From the NCBI RefSeq assembly GCF_022965805.1, contig NC_133104.1, positions 19,577,071 through 19,641,070 on the forward strand: a stretch of 64,000 nucleotides of DNA, written 5' to 3'. This DNA is from Primulina eburnea. Its lineage: Eukaryota; Streptophyta; Magnoliopsida; Lamiales; Gesneriaceae. The position numbers and the translations under genes were made by a program. The notes beneath the pieces are model-generated. The model ran no database searches, was not told the origin of the DNA, and saw only the letters and a list, made by a program, of their open reading frames with translations. Every line of letters begins with the position of its first letter. The stretch's first letter is position 1. Positions 12,751 to 23,327 of the stretch are shown piece after piece.

Positions 12751-12754
12751 ATCT

Positions 12755-14760
12755 CCCACTTGCACTAGAGCCAACTACCCATATGCTTAAAACCCATTGA
12801 TTCGCGATGCTTGTCGAACAATGGTCCAGGTAAAGGCTTAGCTAGTGGATCAACAACATAATCTGCGGAGCCGACTTTGTCAATAGACACTACTCTTCAT
12901 TCCACAATCTCTCCGAGGATGTGGTACTTTCTCAATACTAGTTTGGATTTCTGATGAGACCTTGGCTCCTTTGCTTGAGCTATAGCTCCCGTGTTGTCAC
13001 ACAACACCGGGATAGGAGCAATTCCATTAGGAATGACGTCCAACTCTTGGACGAAATTCCTTATCCAAACAGCCTCTCTTGCTGCATCTGATGCAGCAAT
13101 GTATTCGGCCTCTGTGCTGGAATCCGTAATATTGTCTTACTTGGAACTCTTCCAAGAGACAGCAGCACCGTTGAGCATGAATACGAAACTAGAGGTTGAC
13201 TTCGAGTTATCGATATCGCTTTGGAAGCTAGAGTCAGTATAGCCTTCCAATTTCAGTTCTCTACCCCCATAGACCAAGAACAACTTATTGGTCCTTCTCA
13301 ACAACTTGAGGATGTCTTTCACAGCTTTCTAGTTGTGGAAGACCGGGGTTCGATTGATATCATTTCACTACATATAGTGGAAACGCCACGTCAGGACGTG
13401 TAGATATCATCCCATACATGATATTACCAATTTCCGAAGCATACGGAATGCGTGTCATCGCCACTATCTCTGCATCTGTCTTGGGAGACAGACTTGGATA
13501 GGGACACGCCATGACACACTGGTAGATGTCCTCTCATGGACTCATCCATCGAGAACTGCTTCACGATGGTATCAATGTATGTGGACTGGGTGAGACCAAG
13601 CCATCTTTTCGATCTATCTCAATAGATCTGTATCCCAATACAAAAGATGCTTCACCCAAGTCCTTCATCGAGAACTTACTTGCTAACCATATCTTTGTTG
13701 ATTGCAACATTCCTACATCATTCCCAATGATTAGAATGTCATCAACATAAAGCACCAGGAATGTCACAACACTCCCACTGACCTTCTTATACACATAGGG
13801 TCCCTCATGATTCATAGTAAATCAAACTATTTGATTGTACTGTCGAATCTGAGGTTCCAACTCCTAGATGCCTGCTTTAGATCATAAATAGATCTCTGAA
13901 GTTTGCATACCATATGCTCACTTCCGATAGATGTAAACCCTTCAGGTTTAGACATGTGAATAACTTTCTTAAAATCCCCATTTAAGAAAGTTTGTCTTGA
14001 CATCATCTGCCATATCTCATAGTCATACTATGCAGCTATGGCTAATAAAATCCTTATGGACTTGAACATTGCGATTGGGAAAAGGTTTCCTCAAAGTCAA
14101 CTCCTTGTCTTTGAGTACATCCTTTTGCCACCAATCGCGCCTTGAAGGTCAACACCTTCCCATCCTCCCCAAGTCCCTGTAGGAACAGTTCCCACAGGTG
14201 GATCCACAAGATCCTACACTTGGTTCGAATGCATGGAATTCAACTCAGATTCCATTTCTTCAAGCCACTTGGATGAATCGGCATCCGATAACGCTTCCTT
14301 GAAGGTCCTTGGATCACATCCATGGTTAGGCTCATCATGGCCCTCTTCAAGAAGCTGACCATACCTCATAGGTGGTCTCGAGAGTCTCTCGGATCTTTTA
14401 GGAACTTGTATCTCCTCTCTTGGCTCATCGGGTGTGGGTTCCATAATTGTGGGTTTCTCTCGAACCTCTTCGAGTTCTATCATCTCCCTTTTTCTATCCA
14501 ATAGAAAATCATTTTCCCAAAAAGGTTGCATTCCTAGAAACAAACACTTTTGTTTCTTGGGGATGATAGAAATGATATCCAACTTAATTCCTTGGATATC
14601 CCACAAAGTAACATAAAATGGATCAACAATCCAATTTATCTCCCACTTACCTGCTTCACATAAGCAGGGCTCCCCATATTCTAAGATAAGAATATTTGGG
14701 AGGCTTACCCATCCATATCTCATATGGTATCTGCCTTTGAATGGACATTTAGTAGAATAT
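12755..14760 (-). pseudogene. pol: K1 pol remnant: integrase tail, RT and RNase H, frameshifted
   Basis: On the - strand the pieces read in Copia order. 14760-14214 holds the end of the integrase core (MRYGWVSLPNILILEYGEPC), an acidic linker (RRSERLSRPPMRYG-like) and the RT start (FKEALSDADSSKWLEEMESE). 13815-13561 holds the RT catalytic box LYVDDILIIGND. 13500-13137 holds the RT/RNase H connection and RNase H (LKLEGYTDSSFQSDIDNSKS), and 13130-12755 the RNase H C-terminus ending near GFKHMGSWL. Frameshifts and stops separate them. About 1.5 kb of expected integrase sequence is absent, so the product cannot integrate itself. Confidence 0.85.
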
Positions 14761-14859
14761 CTTTTACTTTTAAGTTATAGAGATCGTTTTCAAGTTCTCA
14801 AGTACCAATTAAACATTCATTCTTGTAAATGTTGCAAACACCTTTGCTAAATAAACAAG

Positions 14860-15133
14860 AATATCCATTTTTATCACAATAGAAATGGAAACAATGTTTT
14901 ACACCAAACAGGTACAAACAAAACATCTCTTAAAATTAACTTAAAGTCATTGTTCAACAATAAGTAAACATCCTTAATAGCCTTGGCAGCAACTCTTGCT
15001 CCATTGCCCATCCTCAAGAAGGTCACACCTTCCTTAAGCTTCCTACTTCTTCCCATCACCTGTAACCCATTACAGAGATGTGAGTCACAACCGGTATCTA
15101 ATACCCAAGAAGTAGAGTTAATTAAAATGTTTA
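14860..15133 (-). pseudogene. pol: K1 protease remnant
   Basis: Just past the gag stop, the - strand reads STSWVLDTGCDSHLCNGLQV, with the DTG of an aspartic protease, then a protease-like segment (LKEGVTFLRMGNGARVAAKA ... LILRDVLFVP). The frame ends near 14874. The expected GAG-pre-integrase zinc domain and integrase core are missing between here and 14760. Confidence 0.8.
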
Positions 15134-15140
15134 CTTAAAT

Positions 15141-16001
15141 TTAGAACATACCGTTTCCAGAACACTTCTGGGCAAGATATTCTTTGCAATTTCGCCTCCA
15201 ATGTCCAGGCTTCTTGCAGTGATGGCAAACATCACCAGTCTTGTCAGCCTTAACTGGTCTGGCTGCCACAACGGGATTCGGAGATTGCCTCAACAAGGGC
15301 TCGTTCTTCTCGGGGCGTTGGAAAGAACTCTTCTTTCCATTCCCATGTGGATCAATCTTCGTACCAGATGAAGAACCCACATAAAGAACCAACTTCTCTT
15401 GCTTGATGGTGGATTCAAACGTAACAAGCATGTTCACCAACTCCTCAAGGGTCGGTTCCATCTTGTTCATGTTGAAGTTCACCACAAAAGGATCAAATGA
15501 GCTAGGCAGTGATAACAGCAACACGTCGGTGGTCAACTCCGAAGGCAAGATCAGATCCATGCCAACGAGCTTGTCCACGAGCCCGATCACCTTTAGGCCA
15601 TGCTCATGGACCGAGGTCCCATCTCGCATGCGCAAAGTGATCAGCTCCTTGACGGTAGCATGCCTTAGAGGTCGTGTTTGCTCACCAAAGAGCTCTTTGA
15701 GTTGCAAATGAATGTCAGCAGCACTCTTTGCACCCTCAAAACGCCTCTGTAGCTCATCGTTCATAGAAGTCAGCATATAACACCTGGCTATCAAGTCATG
15801 GTCACACCATTCCTTGTAAGCCTGCAATTCCTCAGGATTGCAGTCAGTCGGAGCCTCAACAGGGGGCGACTGAGTTAGTGTATATGTTACCCTTTCCGAA
15901 TTTAAGACTATTTTCAAATTTCTTAGCCAAGTGAGGTAATTAGGTCCAGTTAATATGTGTTTGTCGAGTATTATAGATATCGAATTGCGCATCGAAGACA
16001 T
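15141..16001 (-). CDS. gag: K1 Copia Gag protein
   Basis: This is an intact 286-residue frame with ATG at 15999-16001 and TAA at its end. The N-terminal part (LTGPNYLTWLRNLKIVLNSE ... CYMLTSMNDELQRRFE) is the capsid-type domain of plant Copia Gag; a basic linker and one CCHC zinc knuckle (CHHCKKPGHWRRNC) near the C-terminus bind RNA. The stop lies between gag and protease, so Gag would be made alone unless readthrough or splicing joins it to pol. A consensus 5' splice site (GGTATGTT, GT at 15151-15150) lies at the gag end. The protein is nearly identical in K2. Confidence 0.9.
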   Translation of the reverse strand: MSSMRNSISIILDKHILTGPNYLTWLRNLKIVLNSERVTYTLTQSPPVEAPTDCNPEELQAYKEWCDHDLIARCYMLTSMNDELQRRFEGAKSAADIHLQLKELFGEQTRPLRHATVKELITLRMRDGTSVHEHGLKVIGLVDKLVGMDLILPSELTTDVLLLSLPSSFDPFVVNFNMNKMEPTLEELVNMLVTFESTIKQEKLVLYVGSSSGTKIDPHGNGKKSSFQRPEKNEPLLRQSPNPVVAARPVKADKTGDVCHHCKKPGHWRRNCKEYLAQKCSGNGMF

Positions 16002-17799
16002 TGTCGATTTGTACTGAAAAGTAAAAACAGATAAATGTTGATGACTATTTTAAATATTTGGTAAGATATAAAGTATGGACTTTAACTTTATAAATATTTA
16101 CTCCCACTGTTTTGACATCTTTCACTACCCTCTAGTGAAAACGGGAAACTCCTTTCCTCAGTAGGTACGTAAGGTCCAATTAGCGAATTATGATCCCGAA
16201 TAATATCAGCCAATCACAATTCCTAAAAGGTAGTTTCCAATTGCATCACAATGCAACCCTTAACGTAAACTTTTGTCTCACGTTTGATTAGGACCCAATA
16301 ATATGACGTCGTTCATCTTCACGTGTCAAGCCTTACCCATCGATGTTGAACCTTAATGGACGGTCGCCATGAGTTCCCTCAATAATATGAGCCGAAATCA
16401 TGGGAGTTCCACGTAGTTCACATCACCATGTCAATGGATGTCACAGCTTTCCGGCACCCAAAGCTCCCCCAATAATATGAGCCGAGCCCCGAGTACGGGT
16501 AGCGTTCATCATGCACCCATTGTCGATGGAAGACAAGGAAATTATAACCAATTTTATAATTCCCCTTTTCGGGCTTGATATTAATTTTGAATCTTATTCA
16601 AAATGAGGGTTTTTAATTTTGAAAGGTCTCATCATTAATTTTATTTTAAAAGCTCGCCATGTTTGATCGTATGTTTGCCGGATTCATGCAACTTTGTTAT
16701 TATAATAATAATAACGCACATACTCATTATTTATAACATATCATGCATATATCATAAATAGAAAACAATACAAGGATGATCAATCGCCCCAAAACTAATG
16801 GCCCGTGTGAGCCAAACACGGGCCTAGGTCCAATCCTAGGGTAAATGCACGGGATGCAATGCAACTATACTATTACATTAGCATCCAATATTACATGTCT
16901 TCGATCTTCATAATCACCAAGGCCACCATCTTCCAATCTTGATCTTCCCCTATTCTAATATTTACAAATAAATATCCATGGCACATAGGGATACATCTCA
17001 TGGGGTGGGAACGGGCCATAAACCAAGCCCACTTTAAAAATTGATAATTATTACAATCATACAACACAAATATCCTAGCATACACCTAGCAAATTGGGCT
17101 TGGGCTTTTGATCATCCTTCATGCATAATATCACATATCATACACCATCAATTAATTATCACTATAATTAATTGATCCAATATTATATATCTTGATCCAA
17201 TCACTAACCGCCACAATTATAAATTAAATTAACAAAGTATACAAACACCTTTGTCTACTTTCAAATTAATTTATTTATAATCGAATTTCTTGTAAATCAC
17301 CATTTACTATAAATAATTGAGGTCCTACTTCAATTATTTATTTTATGAGAAAATATGTGCAACAATTGTAAATTTAAACTTAAGGGCCCAAAACCCATTT
17401 TTCACCAAAAATACTTAGGTCCATTTAAATTTCACAAATAATGTTGTCCATCCAATGGCCCAACATCTCAAGGCCCATGACACTAAGATTGTCCAAAACA
17501 CTTTTGGAAACCCTAGCCGTCATCGCCGTCGCCGGAGCTCCGTCGCCGGATTCCGGCAACAACAAAAAATTTTTTTTTTTATTTTAAAAACTGAACATTT
17601 CGGGCAGCCCCTTGGGCTGCCCCTCGGCTGCCCGAAATTTTCGGGCAGCCCCTCGGCTGCCCGGAAAAACATTTTTTTTTTTTTTTTGTTTTCTTCAAAA
17701 ATTCGGCCTTGATGATTTTCTTGCACAAAAAATCTCAAACGGTTAGAAATCGATCTCAACATAATATTATGCAAATATTACACAAAATCCGTAACCTAA
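16002..17799 (-). other. K1 long untranslated leader with periodic motif and GC-rich hairpins
   Basis: About 1.8 kb lies between the primer-binding site and gag. No coding domain was recognised. A motif (AATAATATGAGCCG and variants on the + strand) recurs at 16199, 16297, 16381 and 16471. Near the primer end (17598-17663) short arms (CGGGCAGCCCC and GGGCTGCCC, then GGCTGCCCG) form strong inverted repeats flanked by poly-T runs. The stretch 17395-17545 contains site II-like GGCCCA motifs and a telo-box-like AAACCCTAG (17508-17516). Confidence 0.75.
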
Positions 17800-17811
17800 G
17801 CTCGGATACCA
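17800..17811 (-). other. K1 primer-binding site
   Basis: The - strand reads TGGTATCCGAGC, two bases inside the 5' LTR. It matches the initiator tRNA-Met 3' end (TGGTATCAGAGC) except at one base, a form common in plant Copia elements. Confidence 0.85.
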
Positions 17812-17813
17812 CT

Positions 17814-19962
17814 TGAAAGCGGACCGGTTACGGTGGCCGGAAACGCAACGGAAGCATAAAAATCAAATTTTAAGGGAAAATTTCGGCCATCATTAGAAGT
17901 TGTGCAATATTTACAAAAATCTCAAAAACATACATAGGATGTTAAGAAAGTATTACCTATCAACTTTAAAAGTTGATTGTGGCTCCAACTTTGTTGTCAA
18001 ACAACAAAGCTCCTCAAGGCATGAAGATCTACAAGCTCCTCCTCCAAATCCTTGAATCTTTCCTTCAAATTAGGCCCACCACCAACTAGGTAGATCCCCT
18101 CACAATTTGCACTAGAAAAATGTGAGGATTTTTCAAAGAGAAGTGTGTGTTTTCTCCAACAAATTGAAGAACACAAAAGAAGAGAAAAAATGGAGAGAAT
18201 AGGAAGGGAGGTTTCGGCCATGTGTGTGTAGAATGAGGGAGGAGAATCTAGTCTTGGGGTTGCAAAAAGTTGATACAAAAAGTTGCATGCCAACCATTAT
18301 TTTAATCAAAAGTATTCCCCAACTCTTCACCTCCCATGCATGCATATAATATAGTTTTTAATCAAATTAAAAACTTTGGACTAAATTTAATTATCTCAAA
18401 CACATTTGAGACTAATTAAACATTACTTGAATTTACCCAAGTCCCACTAGTTAAATAATTATTTTAATTGAGCTCTACAAGACTCAATATTATTTAATTA
18501 ATCCAACACTTGAATTAATTTAATTATTTGGGCTCTACTAGGCCCACTAGTGTTTAATTAATTCAACACTTGAATTAATTTAATTTAGTCCATAATAATG
18601 TTTATGAAAATCACAATTTTCAAAAACATTAGTCACTTGGCCAAATTTTAATCTAGGAACACTTCCATAAATTAAAATTTATATTTCTCTCATAGAAGTC
18701 ATACTTCTATTTTTCTTTGCACTTATAAACTCATTTATAAGTCGTTCAACACATTGAACTATTTTCTCCTTTATAGAAGTCATACTTCTAAGTTTCCTTA
18801 CGCTTATAAACTCCTTTATAAGCCGTTCAACACATTGAACTATTTTTACTTCTCATCGGGATTTACAAAGCTAGTACTTGTGTGGCCCTCAATGGTTCAT
18901 TGATACAACTAGCCGTGGGTTCACATCTCCATGTGATTCGGACTAAACATGTCCTTATTCGAGCATACCCCAATTGCTCCATTCTTACTTATCAACTCCT
19001 TGATAGTAAGAACGTCAGAACTCAAGTCTGATAGTACCCAACCAATCACGTTAAACGCCTAGCAGCATCGCTTACGTGATTCCCTAGGTATCACATGATA
19101 GTGCCTGCAAGAACCATTCAATTATGGTTAGCGTACAGTACGGTCCCTTCAACTCATATATCCCGATCGATTCGACAACCATTGGTTTATCGAGAGTTGT
19201 CAATGAATCGATACTATGTGTCATGTCGTAGTTGCATCGATGGTGCAATCTATGAAACCCCTTTCATAATTACAACCATACTCTGGCCAGAGATTTCGAT
19301 CTACATACACATGATAACACATAGGATATCCATACCCGAAGGTAAGCGGTGAATCCCCGACTACAATGCATCGACTCCTATGTGTTTCGACAGAACACCC
19401 AACCTTGCCACCTAATGACCCCATGAGAGTCGGTAAACAAGTCAAAGTGTAATTCTAGCACATAGAGTCTCAATGTTGTCCCGGGTCATAAGGACTAATT
19501 CTGTACAACCATAAACCAGGACTTTTCCACTCGATAAGTGAGAACCACTTGGAAAGTCCTTTTATGGAGGGTTGTTCAGTGCACTCTACAAGGAGCACCT
19601 ATCTGCATGTTCGGACATCATAATGTCCCCTACCAATGAAACATGGTACTCACATCGCAGATACTAGTCTCTAACTCGAGCGGCCTATATCCTTCTTAGT
19701 GGCGGCTGAATCGACTAGGAACCGTTTTTAGAATATACAGTATTACAAATATGAGTTTCATGATACTCATCATATGAGCATCTCATATTCTTTCTACTAT
19801 TTGTATATTCAAGGGCTTTATCTATGCAGCTAGCATGGGTATACAGATAAAGATTTGCCAAAGTAATAATTTCAAATATTATTAAAATAAAGACTGCTTA
19901 TACATAGAGTTTCATTGTGAACACTCGGCCAACACTTGGCTCGACGGGCACCTACTCTAACA
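17814..19962 (-). repeat. K1 5' LTR (2149 bp)
   Basis: Same length as 10602-12750, with no difference seen by eye, and followed by TSD AGAAG (19963-19967). It starts TGAAAGCGG and ends CTCTAACA. Confidence 0.96.
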
Positions 19963-19967
19963 AGAAG
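19963..19967. repeat. Right target-site duplication of K1 (AGAAG)
   Basis: Second AGAAG copy. T1 coding resumes immediately (AATGCTCC, NAPFVW). Confidence 0.97.
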
Positions 19968-21971
19968 AATGCTCCATTTGTGTGGACAGAAGACTGTGAA
20001 TCCAGTTTTCTTGAGTTGAAAAAGAGACTGACCAGTGCGCCTGTGTTGACGATTCCTTCAGGCACTGGTGGATTTGTTGTTTATTGTGATGCATCTCATC
20101 GAGGATTGGGTTGTGTTTTGATGCAGCGAGGGCATGTCATTGCCTATGCCTCTAGACAATTGAAACCACATGAGAGCCGTTACCCAATTCATGATCTTGA
20201 GTTGGCAGCCATAGTCTTTGCATTGAAGATATGGCGACATTATCTGTACGGGGAAAAATTTGAGATATATTCTGATCACAAAAGCTTGAAATATCTGTTT
20301 TCGCAATCAGAGCTGAATATGAGACAGCGGAGATGGCTGGATTTACTGAAAGACTTTGATTGGGAGATTAAATATTATCCAGGGAAGTCCAATGCAGCAG
20401 CAGATGCGTTGTGTCGAAAGGTATGTGCACTATCCTTATCGACGATTGGTGTATTGAATTTGATTGAAGACTGCTGTTTGTCTGGATTAATATTTGAGAC
20501 AAATCGTCAGCCTCTGAGATTGCGTGCTGTTCGGGCTAAACCAGAGCTGCTTTTGGAAATTAAAACAGCTCAGAAAATTAATCAGAACGTACAGAATTCG
20601 ATTGCGATGGTTAGATCTGGACATCAATCAGAATATCAGGTTCGTGACAATGTCTTGTATGTGAATAATCGTCTTGTTGTGCCAAATGTTTCAGAATTGA
20701 GACAGAGAATATTGACAGAAGCGCACAACAGTCGTTTTAGCATTCATCCTGGTGGCAGGAAAATGTACAATGATTTAAAGACACAGTATTGGTGGAAACA
20801 AATGAAATCGGATGTGATTGAATTTGTAGCCAAGTGTCTGAATTGCCAACAGGTGAAAGCTGAAAGAAAGAAACCAGGAGGATTGTTACAGAGTTTGTCC
20901 ATTCCTGAATGGAAATGGGATCACATTTCCATGGATTTTGTGACACAGTTACCGAGATCCTCCCGAGGATGTAATGCGATTTGGGTCGTGATTGATCGAT
21001 TGACCAAATCTGCATGTTTTATTCCATACAAGATGACCTACCGATATGATCAGATGGCTGATGTTTATGTCCGAGAAGTGATTAGATTGCACGGAGTGCC
21101 GAAGTCGATTGTTTCAGACCGTGACCCTCGGTTTACATCGCACTTCTGGCAGAGTCTGCAGCAAGCTCTTGGTACGAAGTTACATCTTAGTACCGCATAT
21201 CATCCACAGACTGATGGACAGTCAGAGCGTACGATTCAGACATTGGAAGATATGCTGAGAGCTGTAGTACTTGATTTTAGCACTGGTTGGCAGGATGCAT
21301 TGCCTCTTTGTGAGTTTTCGTACAACAATAGCTATCAGACTAGTATTGAGATGGCTCCATTCGAAGCGTTGTATGGAAAGAAGTGTCGATCCCCATTGTA
21401 TTGGGATGATATCTCTGAAGTTCCTGAGACTGGACCTGACATGATCAGAGATATGACCGATAAAGTGAAATTGATTCAGAAGAAAATGAAGGCAGCTCAG
21501 GACAGACAAGCCAAGTATGCCAACATCAGACGACGACCGTTGGTATTTGAGGCTGGAGACCGAGTATTCCTGAAGATTTCTCCTTTCAGAGGTGTTGTCA
21601 GATTTGGCAAGAAAGGGAAATTGTCTCCACGATATGTAGGTCCTTATGAAATTCTCGAGAAGATAGGAGATCGTGCCTATCGACTAGCATTGCCGCCTTC
21701 ATTATCTGGAATACATGATGTTTTTCATGTATCGATGCTGCGGAAATATCTCCCTGATGATTCACATGTGATTCAACCAGACGAGACTGAGCTGGATGAG
21801 ACATTGAGTTATGTCGAGAAACCGATCCGGATTATAGATCGTAAAGAAAAACAGCTCAGAACAAAGACGATTCCCTTTGTGAAAGTTCAATGGACTCGTC
21901 ACGGGGTTGAAGAAGCCACTTGGGAGACTGAATCTGATATGAGACAGGAATTCCCAGCATTATTTCACTGA
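19968..21971 (+). CDS. pol: T1 RNase H, integrase and chromodomain-like tail (C-terminal pol)
   Basis: An uninterrupted 667-codon stretch encodes the last part of T1 pol; it continues the RT frame from 10601 and ends at TGA 21969-21971. RNase H starts at about 20070 ([17 protein letters not shown]). The integrase HHCC zinc finger lies at about 20740-20850 (HPGGRKM ... [12 protein letters not shown]). The catalytic triad is Asp 20934-20936 (SMDFV), Asp 21117-21119 (SDRDPRF) and Glu 21225-21227 (SERTIQ), with the expected 35 residues between the last two. The GPY/F module ([16 protein letters not shown]) and a chromodomain-like end (RKEKQLRTKTIPFVKVQWTR) follow. This part looks functional; the defects of T1 are upstream. 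Confidence 0.93.
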   Translation, partial: NAPFVWTEDCESSFLELKKRLTSAPVLTIPSGTGGFVVYCDASHRGLGCVLMQRGHVIAYASRQLKPHESRYPIHDLELAAIVFALKIWRHYLYGEKFEIYSDHKSLKYLFSQSELNMRQRRWLDLLKDFDWEIKYYPGKSNAAADALCRKVCALSLSTIGVLNLIEDCCLSGLIFETNRQPLRLRAVRAKPELLLEIKTAQKINQNVQNSIAMVRSGHQSEYQVRDNVLYVNNRLVVPNVSELRQRILTEAHNSRFSIHPGGRKMYNDLKTQYWWKQMKSDVIEFVAKCLNCQQVKAERKKPGGLLQSLSIPEWKWDHISMDFVTQLPRSSRGCNAIWVVIDRLTKSACFIPYKMTYRYDQMADVYVREVIRLHGVPKSIVSDRDPRFTSHFWQSLQQALGTKLHLSTAYHPQTDGQSERTIQTLEDMLRAVVLDFSTGWQDALPLCEFSYNNSYQTSIEMAPFEALYGKKCRSPLYWDDISEVPETGPDMIRDMTDKVKLIQKKMKAAQDRQAKYANIRRRPLVFEAGDRVFLKISPFRGVVRFGKKGKLSPRYVGPYEILEKIGDRAYRLALPPSLSGIHDVFHVSMLRKYLPDDSHVIQPDETELDETLSYVEKPIRIIDRKEKQLRTKTIPFVKVQWTRHGVEEATWETESDMRQEFPALFH

Positions 21972-22030
21972 TGTAAATTTTGATATAGTTTTTGTATACA
22001 TACTCCTTATTGATATGATTGAATGCTTGT

Positions 22031-22068
22031 GATTTCGAGGACGAAATCATATCTTAGGGGGGGAGAAA
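22031..22068 (+). other. T1 polypurine tract and hairpin
   Basis: AGGGGGGGAGAAA (22056-22068) abuts the 3' LTR and primes plus-strand synthesis. Upstream, 22031-22048 is a perfect 7-bp inverted repeat (GATTTCG / CGAAATC) with loop AGGA. Its arms differ from those of N1-N3 and T3 but pair equally well. Confidence 0.88.
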
Positions 22069-22199
22069 TGTAATGCCCGGAAAATTAATCCCAGTAATCG
22101 GTAATTATTGAATTATAATTTGATATGATTATGAAAGGATTAATCGGGACACGATTTGAGATAACGAGTGACATCGAATGTGCGAGGGCAGTAGCATTG

Positions 22200-22480
22200 G
22201 CGCACGTGCGCGGCCGGATGCGCGCACATGCGCCCAAAACGCCGAAGATCTCGCGCATATGCGCGGAAGGTGTCGCGCATATGCGCGAGCTGCCGAGGTG
22301 AGCTGCCGAAGATCTCGCGCATATGCGCGGAGGGTGTCGCGCATATGCGCGAGCTGCTGTGCGGAGACCCGAAGGTCTCGCGCATATGCGCCGAGGAACT
22401 CGCGCATATGCGCGAGACGTGGTTGGCCAAGGACGAGCCACTTGCTTGGCTGCATGTCGTGTGTATATATATATATATAT
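22200..22480 (+). promoter_or_regulatory. T1 LTR promoter: eight phased GCGCATATGCGC palindromes and TATA box
   Basis: Eight 12-bp palindromes start at 22200, 22222, 22253, 22275, 22317, 22339, 22380 and 22402. The first two are variants (GCGCACGTGCGC, GCGCACATGCGC); the other six are perfect GCGCATATGCGC. They form pairs exactly 22 bp apart, with 31, 42 and 41 bp between pairs. The TATA run (22464-22480) begins about 50 bp after the last one. A role as protein-binding sites is inferred. Confidence 0.75.
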
Positions 22481-23327
22481 GTACATGCAATTCATCCTCA
22501 GAAACAAGAAACGGAAGCTCGGGGAAAGTTTATCTTTTGATCTTAAATTCAATCGTGCGATCAATCCGTCCGTCTGATTTTGATTCTGACTTCGGTACCG
22601 AGTTCCTAGCAACGTAGGCTACAACTGGACGTAAGTTTTGCTACGTTTTGACATGCTTTGAAATTATGCTATTGTCAGAATTGAATGGAACTCATATATG
22701 TTGTTCTTGACATAGTAGACATCATAGAATCGAAGTCAGATTAAGAAATAGACTGATTATGGAATTGTTATGATTTTCTGATTATAATCAGTTGATACCG
22801 GACAGATTTGGATTATGGATTGATTATAGATTGTATTGGATATGAGTTATGGATTGTAACTGTTATCTGGTGATTTGGTATTGACGGAATATGGAGATTG
22901 TACCGTTATGCCGTTGATTTTGAATTAAATCAAGAATTATCAGATTGTTATTGATTGGAGTGGTATATTGACATAAGATTATTCATATTGTCATTACCAG
23001 ACAGACTGTGAATTCAGGACTTCGACTGAGCAGGAAACCGAGACTGCAACGAAAGGTATAAGTCAATGTGGTATTGGGAGATGGACTTGAGTCGGTTTGG
23101 ACTTGGGTTTCCCTAAATCACATACTTTATTTATTGCATTGATATTTGCTTTAAATTGATTTATGTACTTGTTCTCTTGATATTAGATAACAGGTATTAG
23201 ACAGGACTATCTTGTGACAGAAGTGCCGGATAGTGGTGGTATCGCCACGGCACATTGCACGATGTCTCAGGATAGGATGCTAGCGATAGAGCTATAGTCC
23301 TTGACGGTTAGGTCAGGACACTGGATG

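Larger units (their letters stand above)
10602..19962 (-). mobile_element. K1: Ty1/Copia element with integrase deletion
   Basis: K1 is a complete reverse-oriented element with two 2149-bp LTRs (10602-12750 and 17814-19962), between which I saw no difference by eye. It has a primer-binding site at 17800-17811, gag at 15141-16001, protease, then RT and RNase H in the Copia order with most of the integrase missing. TSD is AGAAG. Identical LTRs imply very recent insertion even though pol is broken, so proteins must have come from elsewhere. K2 shares the same deletion. Confidence 0.94.

Noticed and set aside
17455..17712. Frames in the Copia leader rich in Arg, Pro and Phe
   Set aside because: Products of GC hairpins and poly-T runs; the frame is not kept between K1 and K2.
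22178..22617. Several overlapping open frames of 84-175 codons on both strands
   Set aside because: They run across the GCGCATATGCGC array, whose composition lacks stops in many frames. The peptides are repetitive (RAYAR, HMRE) and have no domain.
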